From Nanobdellota archaeon (GTDB lineage Archaea > Nanobdellota > Nanobdellia > Pacearchaeales > GW2011-AR1), in NCBI GenBank assembly GCA_030704765.1, contig JAUYDD010000094.1, positions 1-10,233 on the forward strand: a DNA stretch of 10,233 nt, read 5' to 3'. The position numbers and the translations under genes were made by a program. Below are positions 1 through 6,134 of the stretch, piece by piece (the stretch's first letter is position 1; the number at the start of each line of letters is the position of its first letter). The notes under the pieces are model-generated. The model was given only the letters and a program-made list of their open reading frames with translations, made no database searches and was not told where the DNA came from.

Positions 1-141
1 TTAGGATGCAAGAAAAAACTTTTATGGTTTTTTCTGCACAGAAAATTCATCTGAAAGAATTTTCTTGTGCTCGAGAATTGAAAACTGTAACATTTGCTAC
101 GGCCACATGATAAATCATGAGGTTTTCAATTCTCAACATAA
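1..141 (+). repeat. Structured intergenic repeat, copy A (left end outside window)
   Basis: Partial copy of the composite hairpin element. It begins inside the element, with the end of module I followed by the AGGATGC linker at 3-9. Module II holds two hairpins: a 9-bp stem 11-19/27-35, and a second stem 36-48/57-70 (GCAC-AGAAAATTC paired with GAATTTTCT-T-GTGC). Module III is a perfect 13-bp stem 73-85/122-134 enclosing a 5-bp hairpin 106-110/115-119 that lies next to the 3' arm. The right end is AACATAA (135-141), one base different from GACATAA in copies B, C and D. From linker to end it is nearly identical to copy C. It stops about 11 nt before the TATA box of the next gene. The family is not recognised; a role as mobile element or RNA is inference. 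Confidence 0.85.
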
Positions 142-151
142 TAACGCAAAT

Positions 152-159
152 CTTATAAA
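152..159 (+). promoter_or_regulatory. TATA box of the membrane-protein gene
   Basis: CTTATAAA lies with its centre about 26 nt before the ATG at 181, and no Shine-Dalgarno motif precedes that ATG. In archaea this spacing puts the transcription start at or next to the start codon, so a leaderless mRNA is expected. Inferred from sequence and spacing only. Confidence 0.55.
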
Positions 160-180
160 CTGGATTTTATATTTATAAAT

Positions 181-762
181 ATGGTGAAAGAAGAGGATAA
201 TAAAAGCATTATAACTAATGAATCCTATGGACTTATGGAAGGCAATATCAGTTTAGTTCTTCATTCATACGATGCATTATTTTCAGATTTTGATCCAAGA
301 CATTACTCTGAAAGAGGGATTTCTGATGATTTTTTAATTGAATGTAAAAGAGCTGTAATAGACAGAAAAGGAATAGCTGAACTGAGATTATTGATTCCTG
401 GTCAATTAAGAAAGCCACATGAAGAGAACAAGATAAAAAGAAGGCTTCTTGACCATTTCAGGAAACATTATCATATTGAACATCATAAAATAAAAAAAAT
501 GAAAAGAAAAGGGCTCTTGTGGTTTTTTCTTGGTTCAATCATTCTTGTTATAAGTACTTTCTTATATGAATATAGGCCAGAATTCAATAACCAGCTCTAT
601 AGGTTTTTATATGATTTTTTAACAATAGTCTCACAGCCCTCTGGTTGGTTCACTATCTGGGAAGGGTTAAGTTATATCCTTATTAAACCCTATGAGATAA
701 ATGCTGAATATGAATTTTATAAAAAAATGCATAAATCTAATATTTATTTTTTGAATTATTGA
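181..762 (+). CDS. Conserved membrane protein of unknown function
   Basis: A 193-residue protein. The N-terminal 110 residues are charged and soluble-looking and carry a distinctive stretch at about residues 34-58 (FSDFDPRHYSERGISDDFL), which I associate with a conserved but uncharacterised prokaryotic membrane-protein family; that association is from memory and not certain. A very basic patch (about 80-110) precedes a transmembrane helix at about 111-128. A second hydrophobic region at about 139-168 contains GWFTIWEGLSYILI and may be a second membrane segment, giving a helical hairpin with both soluble ends on the same side. The start is supported by a TATA box 26 nt upstream. The gene stands alone between repeat copy A and the hydrolase gene. 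No catalytic motif is visible, and I assign no function. Confidence 0.8.
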   Translation: MVKEEDNKSIITNESYGLMEGNISLVLHSYDALFSDFDPRHYSERGISDDFLIECKRAVIDRKGIAELRLLIPGQLRKPHEENKIKRRLLDHFRKHYHIEHHKIKKMKRKGLLWFFLGSIILVISTFLYEYRPEFNNQLYRFLYDFLTIVSQPSGWFTIWEGLSYILIKPYEINAEYEFYKKMHKSNIYFLNY

Positions 763-922
763 AATAAATTTTAGTATATGATTTATAAAAAATTATATAC
801 TAGTTTAAATTTGTTGTTTTTGCCAAAGTAAATTCGAGGTTCGGTAATATATGATGATTTTCAATAAAATATTGTTTCCTAAAGATTTATAAAACATTTA
901 ATATTTTATATGAAAAAGGGAT
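763..922. other. Short AT-rich intergenic region
   Basis: Non-coding spacer between two plus-strand genes. It contains an 8-bp perfect inverted repeat, TAGTATAT at 772-779 with ATATACTA at 795-802, just after the upstream stop codon. A T-rich run follows at about 803-820 and could serve as an archaeal T-tract terminator. The TATA box of the next gene lies at its right end. No RNA gene or ORF is recognised. Confidence 0.5.
886..894 (+). promoter_or_regulatory. TATA box of the MBL-fold hydrolase gene
   Basis: TTTATAAAA is centred 33 nt before the ATG at 923, which predicts a very short leader of about 7-10 nt. AAAGGG at 915-920 is only 2 nt from the ATG, too close for a normal ribosome site, so initiation is probably leaderless-like. 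Confidence 0.5.
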
Positions 923-1687
923 ATGAAAGCTTCTGCACTTGCATCAGGTTCATCTGGAAACTGTTTTTTTATTGAGGACAAAAGAGATTCAATATTAGTT
1001 GATGCTGGAATTTCTACAAAACAGATTATATTAAGATTAGGCCTAATAGGTAAAAATCCTGAAAACATCAAAGCTATTTTTATAACTCATGAACATTCTG
1101 ACCATATAAGGGGAGCTGATTATTTAGCAAGAAAATTCAATATACCGATATTTGCAACAAAAAAGACTATTGAAAACTGCGATATTTGCTCTAATGAAGA
1201 TCTGATAAATCCAATTAACAATAATGAAAGTGTTGACATTGGTAGAATGAGAATAGAAGCTTTTTCTAAATCCCATAGAGCATTTGACCCTGTCTCTTAT
1301 AATATCTCAAATGGAAACAAGATATCAATAATAACTGATATTGGTTATGCATGCCCTAATGTAATATCTAATGTCAGTGATTCTGATATGCTATTTTTAG
1401 AGTCTAATCATGATGTTGATATACTTGAAAATGGGCATTATCCATATTTTTTGAAAAAATGGATAAAATCAGATATAGGGCATATATCAAATATAGATGC
1501 TGCTAATTGTGTATTAGAGAATGCTAGAAGCAGATTAAAGTATCTAGTACTATCACATTTAAGCGAAAACAACAATACACCGCAGGTTGCTCTAGATAGT
1601 TTTAGTGTATTAAGGAAAAGAAATAGGTTTAATCCGAGGATTTTTATCTCTGATAGATATTGCCCTACTGAATTATTTAATATCTGA
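923..1687 (+). CDS. MBL-fold metallohydrolase, YycJ/WalJ-like
   Basis: A 254-residue metallo-beta-lactamase-fold protein of full family length. Visible metal-site elements are D27 in the first strand motif (ILVDAG), the HxHxDH motif THEHSDH with ligands H56, H58, D60 and H61, then H118 (KSHRAFDP), D139 (IITDIGY) and H212 (SHLSENNNTP). SNHD (161-164), a YPYFLKKWIKSDIGHISN-type stretch (173-190) and HLSENNN are hallmarks of the YycJ/WalJ subgroup, whose bacterial members are linked to DNA or cell-wall metabolism and have been described as nucleases. The archaeal substrate is unknown. A dinuclear zinc hydrolase acting in the cytoplasm is expected, since there is no signal peptide. It is a single gene with its own promoter. 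Its last codons overlap a GAGCAAAAAAGCTAACT motif that recurs at 4865-4881. Confidence 0.92.
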   Translation: MKASALASGSSGNCFFIEDKRDSILVDAGISTKQIILRLGLIGKNPENIKAIFITHEHSDHIRGADYLARKFNIPIFATKKTIENCDICSNEDLINPINNNESVDIGRMRIEAFSKSHRAFDPVSYNISNGNKISIITDIGYACPNVISNVSDSDMLFLESNHDVDILENGHYPYFLKKWIKSDIGHISNIDAANCVLENARSRLKYLVLSHLSENNNTPQVALDSFSVLRKRNRFNPRIFISDRYCPTELFNI

Positions 1688-1702
1688 GCAAAAAAGCTAA
1701 CT
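1686..1702 (+). repeat. 17-bp repeat, GAGCAAAAAAGCTAACT
   Basis: GAGCAAAAAAGCTAACT begins inside the stop codon of the hydrolase gene. An exact copy lies on the minus strand at 4865-4881, a shortened copy (GAGCAAAAAAG) at 1717-1727, and a one-base variant (GAGTAAAAAAGCTA) at 4823-4836. The function is unknown; it may be a fragment of a mobile-element end or a terminator-like motif. Confidence 0.5.
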
Positions 1703-1739
1703 CCAACATTTATCCAGAGCAAAAAAGAAAACTATATTG

Positions 1740-2016
1740 TTATGTCGAGAATTGAAAACCTCATGATTTATCATGTGGCCGTAGCAAATGTTACATTTTT
1801 CAATTTCTGAGCACAAAAAAATATTTTAGATTTTCTGTGCAGAAAATTCTTCTGAAAAATTTTGTGGCTCCGAAAACTTCTGAAAGTTTTCGTGCGCATC
1901 TTAAAAACAAGTGCCTGCAACAAACCACATCTTTTAAGACACTAAAAATCTTTCAGAGGATTTTTAGGGTGCTCAGAAATCTTTGATTTCTGAATGTGGG
2001 GAATTGTTTTTTTGAT
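1740..2016 (-). repeat. Structured intergenic repeat, copy B (inverted, expanded)
   Basis: Complete copy on the minus strand, the longest here at about 277 bp. Read on the minus strand, it starts with ATCAAAAAAACAATTCCCC (about 2016 to 1998). Module I follows: an AAACAA/TTGTTT outer stem and a CCACAT/ATGTGG inner stem around two extra hairpins, CTAAAAATC with GATTTTTAG and CAGAAATC with GATTTCTG. The linker is AAGATGC. Module II has several tandem hairpins, including CGAAAACT with AGTTTTCG. Module III is at about 1747-1810 with a slightly imperfect long stem, and the element ends in GACATAA (1746 to 1740). Module III matches copies A and C closely, whereas modules I and II are diverged and enlarged. 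It fills the gap between the hydrolase 3' end and the ferredoxin promoter. Confidence 0.82.
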
Positions 2017-2062
2017 TTATGCATTTAACATTAGGTTATATAAAATATCTCATAAAGAAAAG

Positions 2063-2070
2063 CTTATATA
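2063..2070 (+). promoter_or_regulatory. TATA box of the ferredoxin gene
   Basis: CTTATATA is centred about 44 nt before the ATG at 2110, which predicts a transcription start near 2092 and a leader of about 18 nt. GGAG at 2101-2104, 5 nt before that ATG, would serve as ribosome binding site. An ATG at 2071 directly follows the TATA box, so it would not be transcribed from this promoter. Confidence 0.5.
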
Positions 2071-2109
2071 TTGATTTTTTTAGATTACTTATATCATAAT
2101 GGAGCAGAA

Positions 2110-2286
2110 ATGGTAATAGTTGACAGGAACAAATGCATAGGATGCGGAGCATGCTCTTCTATATGTGATAAAGTCTTTGAAATGAAAGAAGGAAAAGCGC
2201 AAGTCAAAAAAGGCCAGGAAAAGACAACACTTCCATGTGCAAAAGAAGCTGCTGAATCATGCCCAGTGGAAGCTATAAAATTATGA
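2110..2286 (+). CDS. Small single-cluster [4Fe-4S] ferredoxin
   Basis: A 58-residue cytoplasmic electron carrier. Cluster ligands are C9, C12 and C15 (CxxCxxC) and C51 in the CP motif (SCPVEAI), enough for one [4Fe-4S] cluster. The second half lacks the other four-Cys motif of two-cluster ferredoxins. Two additional cysteines, C19 and C43, sit exactly 4 residues after the third ligand and 8 before the fourth. That is the spacing of the redox-active disulfide known in Pyrococcus furiosus ferredoxin, so a disulfide is plausible here (inference). The ATG at 2110 is chosen over the longer frame from 2071 because of the GGAG at 2101-2104, the TATA position, and the family's usual start (VxVDRxxCIGC). 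It ends 8 nt from the end of the convergent surface-protein gene, leaving almost no terminator space. Confidence 0.93.
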   Translation: MVIVDRNKCIGCGACSSICDKVFEMKEGKAQVKKGQEKTTLPCAKEAAESCPVEAIKL

Positions 2287-2294
2287 TTCAATTC

Positions 2295-4727
2295 TTACAT
2301 AAATCTAGAAAAAGCCAGGATTATAATTATGATTATTATCGCAATTATTAATAATAACACAAGCCAATAATAATTGAAACTTGTTGCCTTGACTTGGTTA
2401 GATGGTTGTATTTTTTGTACTTGCTCATCTATTTCACTATAATTAGAATAATATATATTTCCAGAAATAACAGGTAAAGGTTCTTTTATATCAACAATCA
2501 AAGGTGTTGTCTCATAGTTATTGTCATCAGCTTCAGGATTATAGTGGCCATTATCATCTTTATCATCACTGACACAAGCACCATCTTCGCAACTATCCTT
2601 GCATCTTTTTATAAACAGTGGTGTTTTCTTTTCTTCACACTTGCCTATCTTGCAGGAATAATCAAAGTTATCTTTATAGACATTGTCCCCTATACAATAA
2701 CTAGATGATGAATAATCAGCTTTGCAATCATTGTCTGTAATACATTCAGCAATACAGTTTCCATTTAAGCATCTTATAGAGCAGCTCTCAAATAATTTAT
2801 CTGTGGCATTGCTAGTGCAGGTGCTTGATATTGTTCCAGGATTATTGCATTTATAAGTTGTATATTTATCAAACACATTATTGTTCATGCAGAATTTCTG
2901 CCCTTTATACGAGTTTGTACCGCACTCACTATCATATGAGCATCTGACAGTCAGAAGTGTATGGTTACAATTGCTATTTACTGTTCCAGGATTTATGCAT
3001 GTATCTATAGTGTTCAGATTATTATCATTGCATTGAAGGTCATTCTTACAGATGATGTTTACACAGGAGTTTTGGGCACATATCTGGTTCTGTGAGCATT
3101 CACTATCTGTTGTGCATTGAGGTTTGCATAATCCATTAGAACAGCCGAAATTGCAATCTGCTATTTTACTGTCTTCTGTCTGCCTAATGCAAGAACTTTG
3201 CTGTGTAGCAGGATAATTACAAGTATTTATCTGGTATCTATCATAAGAATCTCCATCCTTGCAGAACAATTGCCCTAAATAAGAATCTGTGCCGCAATCA
3301 GAATTCTTGCTGCATGCCACTTGTATGCATTGCCCATCTGTGCATATCTGACCAGTATTGCAATCAGAATCTTTTAAACATTCAGATATGCAAGCTCCAT
3401 TACTGCATCCTTTTGAACATTGTTTCACTAATGTTTCTTGTTCATTTGGTTTAGAAAAACACCTTCCATTAGAGCATCCATTATCATAACATGTTCTAAA
3501 ATGATAAACACTGTTTCCTTTGCAATAATTTGCTTGATAACTGTCGCAATAATCTTCTTTGCAATCTATCAAGAATGTAGGAATAGTTGTTATCTTGCAT
3601 GAACTTTGGGGTGCTCCTGGATTCAAGCATTTTGATTCCTGAAAGTTCTTAAATATATCGTCATTAGAACAAGATTCATTTCCTATAAATCCAGTAAGGC
3701 CGCAATCATTATCTATAGCACATTTTATAGCTGTATTTAAACAATAGCTTTGAGGTGTTCCTGGATTCTTGCATTCGTCATAAGTATATAAGTTACTGTC
3801 ATCGCAATCACCATTATTATCACAAACGCTATTTTCACAAACTCCATTAGAACAGCCATAATTACAGTCTTCAATCAATTTTGGAGTTGTTGTGGATGAA
3901 CATCTAGATTGCGCGCTGCCCGGGCTTGTACATATAAATTCTACGTAATCCTGATAGGCATTCCCATTCTGGCAATATTTGTTTCCAGTATAAGAATCTT
4001 TTCCGCAACCTGCATTTGTATAACAAGCTACTTTATATTCACTGTCATCATTGGTATTATCACAATCAGAATCATGCTGTCTTTCATCATTATCATTCAA
4101 GCTATTGCATCCAAGATCATTCATATCTATTAATCCATCGTTATCATTATCAACACCATCGCTGCATTGAGGTATTTTTGTTATGCATGTGAGTTTCAAT
4201 GCCCATCTTGTAGAAAATTTAGGGTCTCCATTTTTCCATGCGAATGTTGAGCCAGTCCAATACCAAAGGCAATCATCTCCAGGGCTGAACCAATTGCATC
4301 TTCCACCATCAGCAGGATAAAGGCTATCCCATGTATAAGGAGTTTTATATCCAGCAAGATTGCATATCTTAGTCATTGTTGGATCAATTTGGTTTAATTG
4401 TAATTGAGAGCAGCTACCAGTATGCCAAGGAGCATCTTTTGATAATAGCATAACATTTCCTCTTCCACCTAAAGGGCAGGTGCCGATACTTGGATATTTA
4501 GATTTTACAAAATTATATAATGTAGCAGGATCGACTGAATTAGATGCAGCAAAAGTCTCTTGATTATTAGGGTCTAACACTGTCAAAGCATCTATTTTTC
4601 CATCGCCATCATTGTCTATTCCATCATTGCATTGAGAAGCAGAGATTATTCCAATAGAAAATGTCATCAATAATACTAAAATAAATCCTATTTTCTTTGA
4701 GTTCAATGCACTTTTTTTAAGGGCCAT
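2295..4727 (-). CDS. Giant Cys-rich secreted surface protein with C-terminal membrane anchor
   Basis: About 810 residues from the chosen ATG at 4727. The N-terminus is a signal peptide: KK-rich, then a hydrophobic core (IGFILVLLMTFSIGIIS), with probable cleavage near SAS-QC. It is followed at once by a DGIDNDGDGKID motif. A domain of about 140 residues with Trp and Cys comes next (WHTGSC, WYWTGSTFAW), then a second DGVDNDNDGLID motif. Such Asp/Asn-rich loops resemble calcium-binding thrombospondin-3/dockerin-type loops. The rest is about eight degenerate Cys-rich units of roughly 60 residues, with recurring DCGTDSYxG, CxNPGTxxSxC and CxxGCSNGxC. An acidic linker (DDKDDNGHY...) leads to a C-terminal hydrophobic helix (WLVLLLIIAIIIIIIILAF) ending in a short basic tail. 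The protein is expected outside the cell, anchored by this helix and heavily disulfide-bonded. The ATG at 4727 is preferred over the one at 4784 because the TATA box lies between them. Its role in adhesion or host contact is inference. Confidence 0.88.
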   Translation of the reverse strand: MALKKSALNSKKIGFILVLLMTFSIGIISASQCNDGIDNDGDGKIDALTVLDPNNQETFAASNSVDPATLYNFVKSKYPSIGTCPLGGRGNVMLLSKDAPWHTGSCSQLQLNQIDPTMTKICNLAGYKTPYTWDSLYPADGGRCNWFSPGDDCLWYWTGSTFAWKNGDPKFSTRWALKLTCITKIPQCSDGVDNDNDGLIDMNDLGCNSLNDNDERQHDSDCDNTNDDSEYKVACYTNAGCGKDSYTGNKYCQNGNAYQDYVEFICTSPGSAQSRCSSTTTPKLIEDCNYGCSNGVCENSVCDNNGDCDDSNLYTYDECKNPGTPQSYCLNTAIKCAIDNDCGLTGFIGNESCSNDDIFKNFQESKCLNPGAPQSSCKITTIPTFLIDCKEDYCDSYQANYCKGNSVYHFRTCYDNGCSNGRCFSKPNEQETLVKQCSKGCSNGACISECLKDSDCNTGQICTDGQCIQVACSKNSDCGTDSYLGQLFCKDGDSYDRYQINTCNYPATQQSSCIRQTEDSKIADCNFGCSNGLCKPQCTTDSECSQNQICAQNSCVNIICKNDLQCNDNNLNTIDTCINPGTVNSNCNHTLLTVRCSYDSECGTNSYKGQKFCMNNNVFDKYTTYKCNNPGTISSTCTSNATDKLFESCSIRCLNGNCIAECITDNDCKADYSSSSYCIGDNVYKDNFDYSCKIGKCEEKKTPLFIKRCKDSCEDGACVSDDKDDNGHYNPEADDNNYETTPLIVDIKEPLPVISGNIYYSNYSEIDEQVQKIQPSNQVKATSFNYYWLVLLLIIAIIIIIIILAFSRFM

Positions 4728-4751
4728 ATGTGATATTCCTATCACCCCTGT

Positions 4752-4759
4752 TTTTATAA
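4752..4759 (-). promoter_or_regulatory. TATA box of the surface-protein gene
   Basis: On the minus strand TTATAAAA is centred about 28 nt before the ATG at 4727, which predicts a leaderless transcript. It lies downstream of the alternative ATG at 4784 and so argues that the shorter protein with a clean signal peptide is the real product. Confidence 0.5.
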
Positions 4760-4784
4760 GAACTGTATTTTCAAAAATCATCAA

Positions 4785-5100
4785 AACCTTCAGTTTTACT
4801 CTTTAGTGGTTTTGGTAAGTTAGAGTAAAAAAGCTATTTATTTGATTATTCATCATAAATTTAAAGTTAGCTTTTTTGCTCAAATCTATTAATAAAACAG
4901 CTTTTTAAACACAACTATAATATAAAATATAGTTATAATTATATATTACATTATATAATATTTTTTTGATTGCTGACTAGTAATAAAAAATATCTATTTT
5001 CAATGATTAATCAGGTGTTATAGTAAACGCATTATCTTTTCGTATGCGTTTCCTAAATATCCAACGAATAAATTTTTACGAAAATTTAATTCGTTGTATA
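4785..5100. other. Hairpin-rich non-coding region between divergent genes
   Basis: No gene is visible in this part of the 660-nt gap between divergent genes. It contains several inverted repeats. TTTTACTCT (4794-4802) pairs with AGAGTAAAA (4822-4830). GAGTAAAAAAGCTA (4823-4836) pairs with TAGCTTTTTTGCTC (4868-4881) over 14 bp with one G-T wobble. AAACGCAT (5025-5032) pairs with ATGCGTTT (5044-5051). CAACGAAT (5062-5069) pairs with ATTCGTTG (5089-5096) and continues inward with A/T pairs. The first two compete for the same segment. The region directly abuts repeat copy C. A cis-regulatory or small-RNA role is possible but unproven. Confidence 0.55.
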
Positions 5101-5334
5101 TATCAAAAAAACAATGGGCCACCACACCCTAAAGGTTTTTTGCCACAGCTAAAAAATCGCCTGCTGGCGAGTGTGGTTTGATTGGCCCTTGTTTTTAGGA
5201 TACAAGAAAAAACTTTTATGGTTTTTTCTGCACAGAAAATTGCATAAAACAATTTTCTTGTGCTCGAGAATTGAAAACTGTAACATTTGCTACGACCACA
5301 TGATAAATCATGAGGTTTTCAATTCTCGACATAA
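5101..5334 (+). repeat. Structured intergenic repeat, copy C (complete)
   Basis: Best reference copy, about 234 bp. The left end is TATCAAAAAAA. Module I has an outer stem 5107-5121/5183-5196 (AAAAACAA-GGGCCA paired with TGGCCCTTGTTTTT, one bulged T), an inner stem CCACAC/GTGTGG (5122-5127/5171-5176) and an apical CGCC-TGCT-GGCG hairpin. The linker is AGGATAC (5197-5203). Module II has a 9-bp hairpin 5205-5213/5221-5229 and a long hairpin 5230-5242/5250-5263. Module III is a perfect 13-bp stem 5266-5278/5315-5327 holding a CATGA/TCATG hairpin near the 3' arm. The right end is GACATAA (5328-5334). Module I is nearly identical to copy D, and modules II and III to copy A. It lies about 29 nt before the TATA box of the cyclophilin gene. 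Confidence 0.88.
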
Positions 5335-5362
5335 GCATGTGGAATTCGGACATTTAAAAATC

Positions 5363-5370
5363 TTTAAATA
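5363..5370 (+). promoter_or_regulatory. TATA box of the cyclophilin gene
   Basis: TTTAAATA is centred about 26 nt before the ATG at 5392, with no Shine-Dalgarno motif in between, so a leaderless transcript is predicted. It lies 29 nt past the right end of repeat copy C. Confidence 0.5.
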
Positions 5371-5391
5371 CTTATTTTTTCATATATAATA

Positions 5392-5994
5392 ATGAAAAAG
5401 ATTATAGTAACAATGCTCGTTATTATAATTATAGCAGGAGTCATAGCTAGTCTTTATTTTTATAATACAAAAACAGCAGCAAAAATGGTAAAAGAATCAA
5501 ACAATCCGCAAGTCCTGATAAAAACATCTTTAGGAGATATAACTCTGGAATTATATCCAGATAAAGCTCCAATAACAGTAGAAAATTTCTTAAGTTATGT
5601 GAATGAAAAAAGTTATGACAATACAGTCTTTCATAGGGTCATTGATGGTTTCATGATACAAGGAGGGGGATTTACAGAAGATGGAAAACAAAAACCGGCA
5701 AAACCTCCAATAAAACTTGAATCTGATAATGGATTAAAAAATACAATAGGCACAGTTGCAATGGCAAGGACAACAGTTCCTGATTCAGCAACTAACCAAT
5801 TCTTCATAAATACAAATGACAATTATTTCTTGAACAATGGATTCAAGGATGAAGGATATGCAGTGTTTGGAAAAGTGACAGATGGCATGGATATAGTTAA
5901 AAATATAGAAAAAGTCAAGACATTGCAGAAGAATGGCATGACAGACTGGCCTGAATCTAATGTCATAATAAAAAGCATAAGGGTTGTTGAATGA
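5392..5994 (+). CDS. Membrane-anchored or secreted cyclophilin-type peptidyl-prolyl isomerase
   Basis: A 200-residue protein. An N-terminal hydrophobic segment at about residues 3-24 (IIVTMLVIIIIAGVIASLYFY) after MKK acts as signal anchor and places the enzyme outside the membrane. The cyclophilin domain covers about 40-200: TSLGDITLELYPDKAP (45-60), the catalytic region FHRVIDGFMIQGG (80-92, R82 being the key arginine), TVAMART (121-127), ATNQFFIN (133-140) and GYAVFGKVTDGMDIV (155-169). All the usual signature blocks are present, so it should be active in cis-trans isomerisation of X-Pro bonds. It is of the short prokaryotic type, without the long insertions of eukaryotic forms. It stands alone in plus orientation with its own promoter. 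Since it faces outward, exported proteins such as the Pro- and Cys-rich surface protein next door are plausible clients (inference). Confidence 0.95.
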   Translation: MKKIIVTMLVIIIIAGVIASLYFYNTKTAAKMVKESNNPQVLIKTSLGDITLELYPDKAPITVENFLSYVNEKSYDNTVFHRVIDGFMIQGGGFTEDGKQKPAKPPIKLESDNGLKNTIGTVAMARTTVPDSATNQFFINTNDNYFLNNGFKDEGYAVFGKVTDGMDIVKNIEKVKTLQKNGMTDWPESNVIIKSIRVVE

Positions 5995-6031
5995 ATTTCT
6001 AATACAGGAAAAAGTAATACAGTTCATAGGA

Positions 6032-6054
6032 GTTTTGGTGAGATAGAGTGAAAA
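6032..6054 (+). repeat. 23-nt motif, second copy at 4809-4831
   Basis: A GTTTTGGT-G-AG-A-TAGAGT-G-AAAA segment just after the cyclophilin gene matches 4809-4831 at 20 of 23 positions, with the differences being G/A, A/T and G/A. Both copies are non-coding and plus-oriented. The function is unknown; they may be remnants of a dispersed repeat. Confidence 0.4.
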
Positions 6055-6068
6055 CAAACATACAATTC

Positions 6069-6133
6069 AATCTAAAAACTTCAATTCATAAGAATTGAAT
6101 GTATCAAAGATTTTAATCCTTGAGGATGGAGTT
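6069..6133. terminator. Possible bidirectional terminator between convergent genes
   Basis: This lies between the cyclophilin (plus) and Nudix (minus) genes. A perfect 8-bp stem TTCAATTC/GAATTGAA (6080-6087/6092-6099) has a 4-nt loop and sits inside a weaker AATCT/AGATT stem. ATCCT-TG-AGGAT follows at 6116-6127. T-runs occur on both sides: GTTTTTA on the plus strand after the second hairpin, and GTTTTTAG on the minus strand after the first. Archaeal termination depends mainly on T-tracts, so the hairpins may be incidental. The minus-strand ACTCCATCCT resembles the inner hairpin of repeat copy E. Confidence 0.4.
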
Positions 6134-6134
6134 T

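Noticed and set aside
828..850. tRNA T-arm-like GAGGTTCGG
   Set aside because: No acceptor stem, D-arm or anticodon arm can be built around it.
1438..1722. Minus-strand open frame of 94 codons, and similar ones at 2094-2291, 3909-4133, 5171-5389, 5631-5822, 5785-6057 and 8321-8524
   Set aside because: Most are antisense or out of frame to well-supported genes, one lies within repeat copy C, and none has recognisable motifs or promoter support.
2071..2109. Longer ferredoxin N-terminus from the ATG at 2071
   Set aside because: It directly follows the TATA box, is not ferredoxin-like in sequence, and the GGAG at 2101-2104 points to the ATG at 2110.
4728..4784. Longer start of the surface protein at 4784
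   Set aside because: A TATA box lies between this ATG and 4727, and the shorter form begins with a clean signal peptide.
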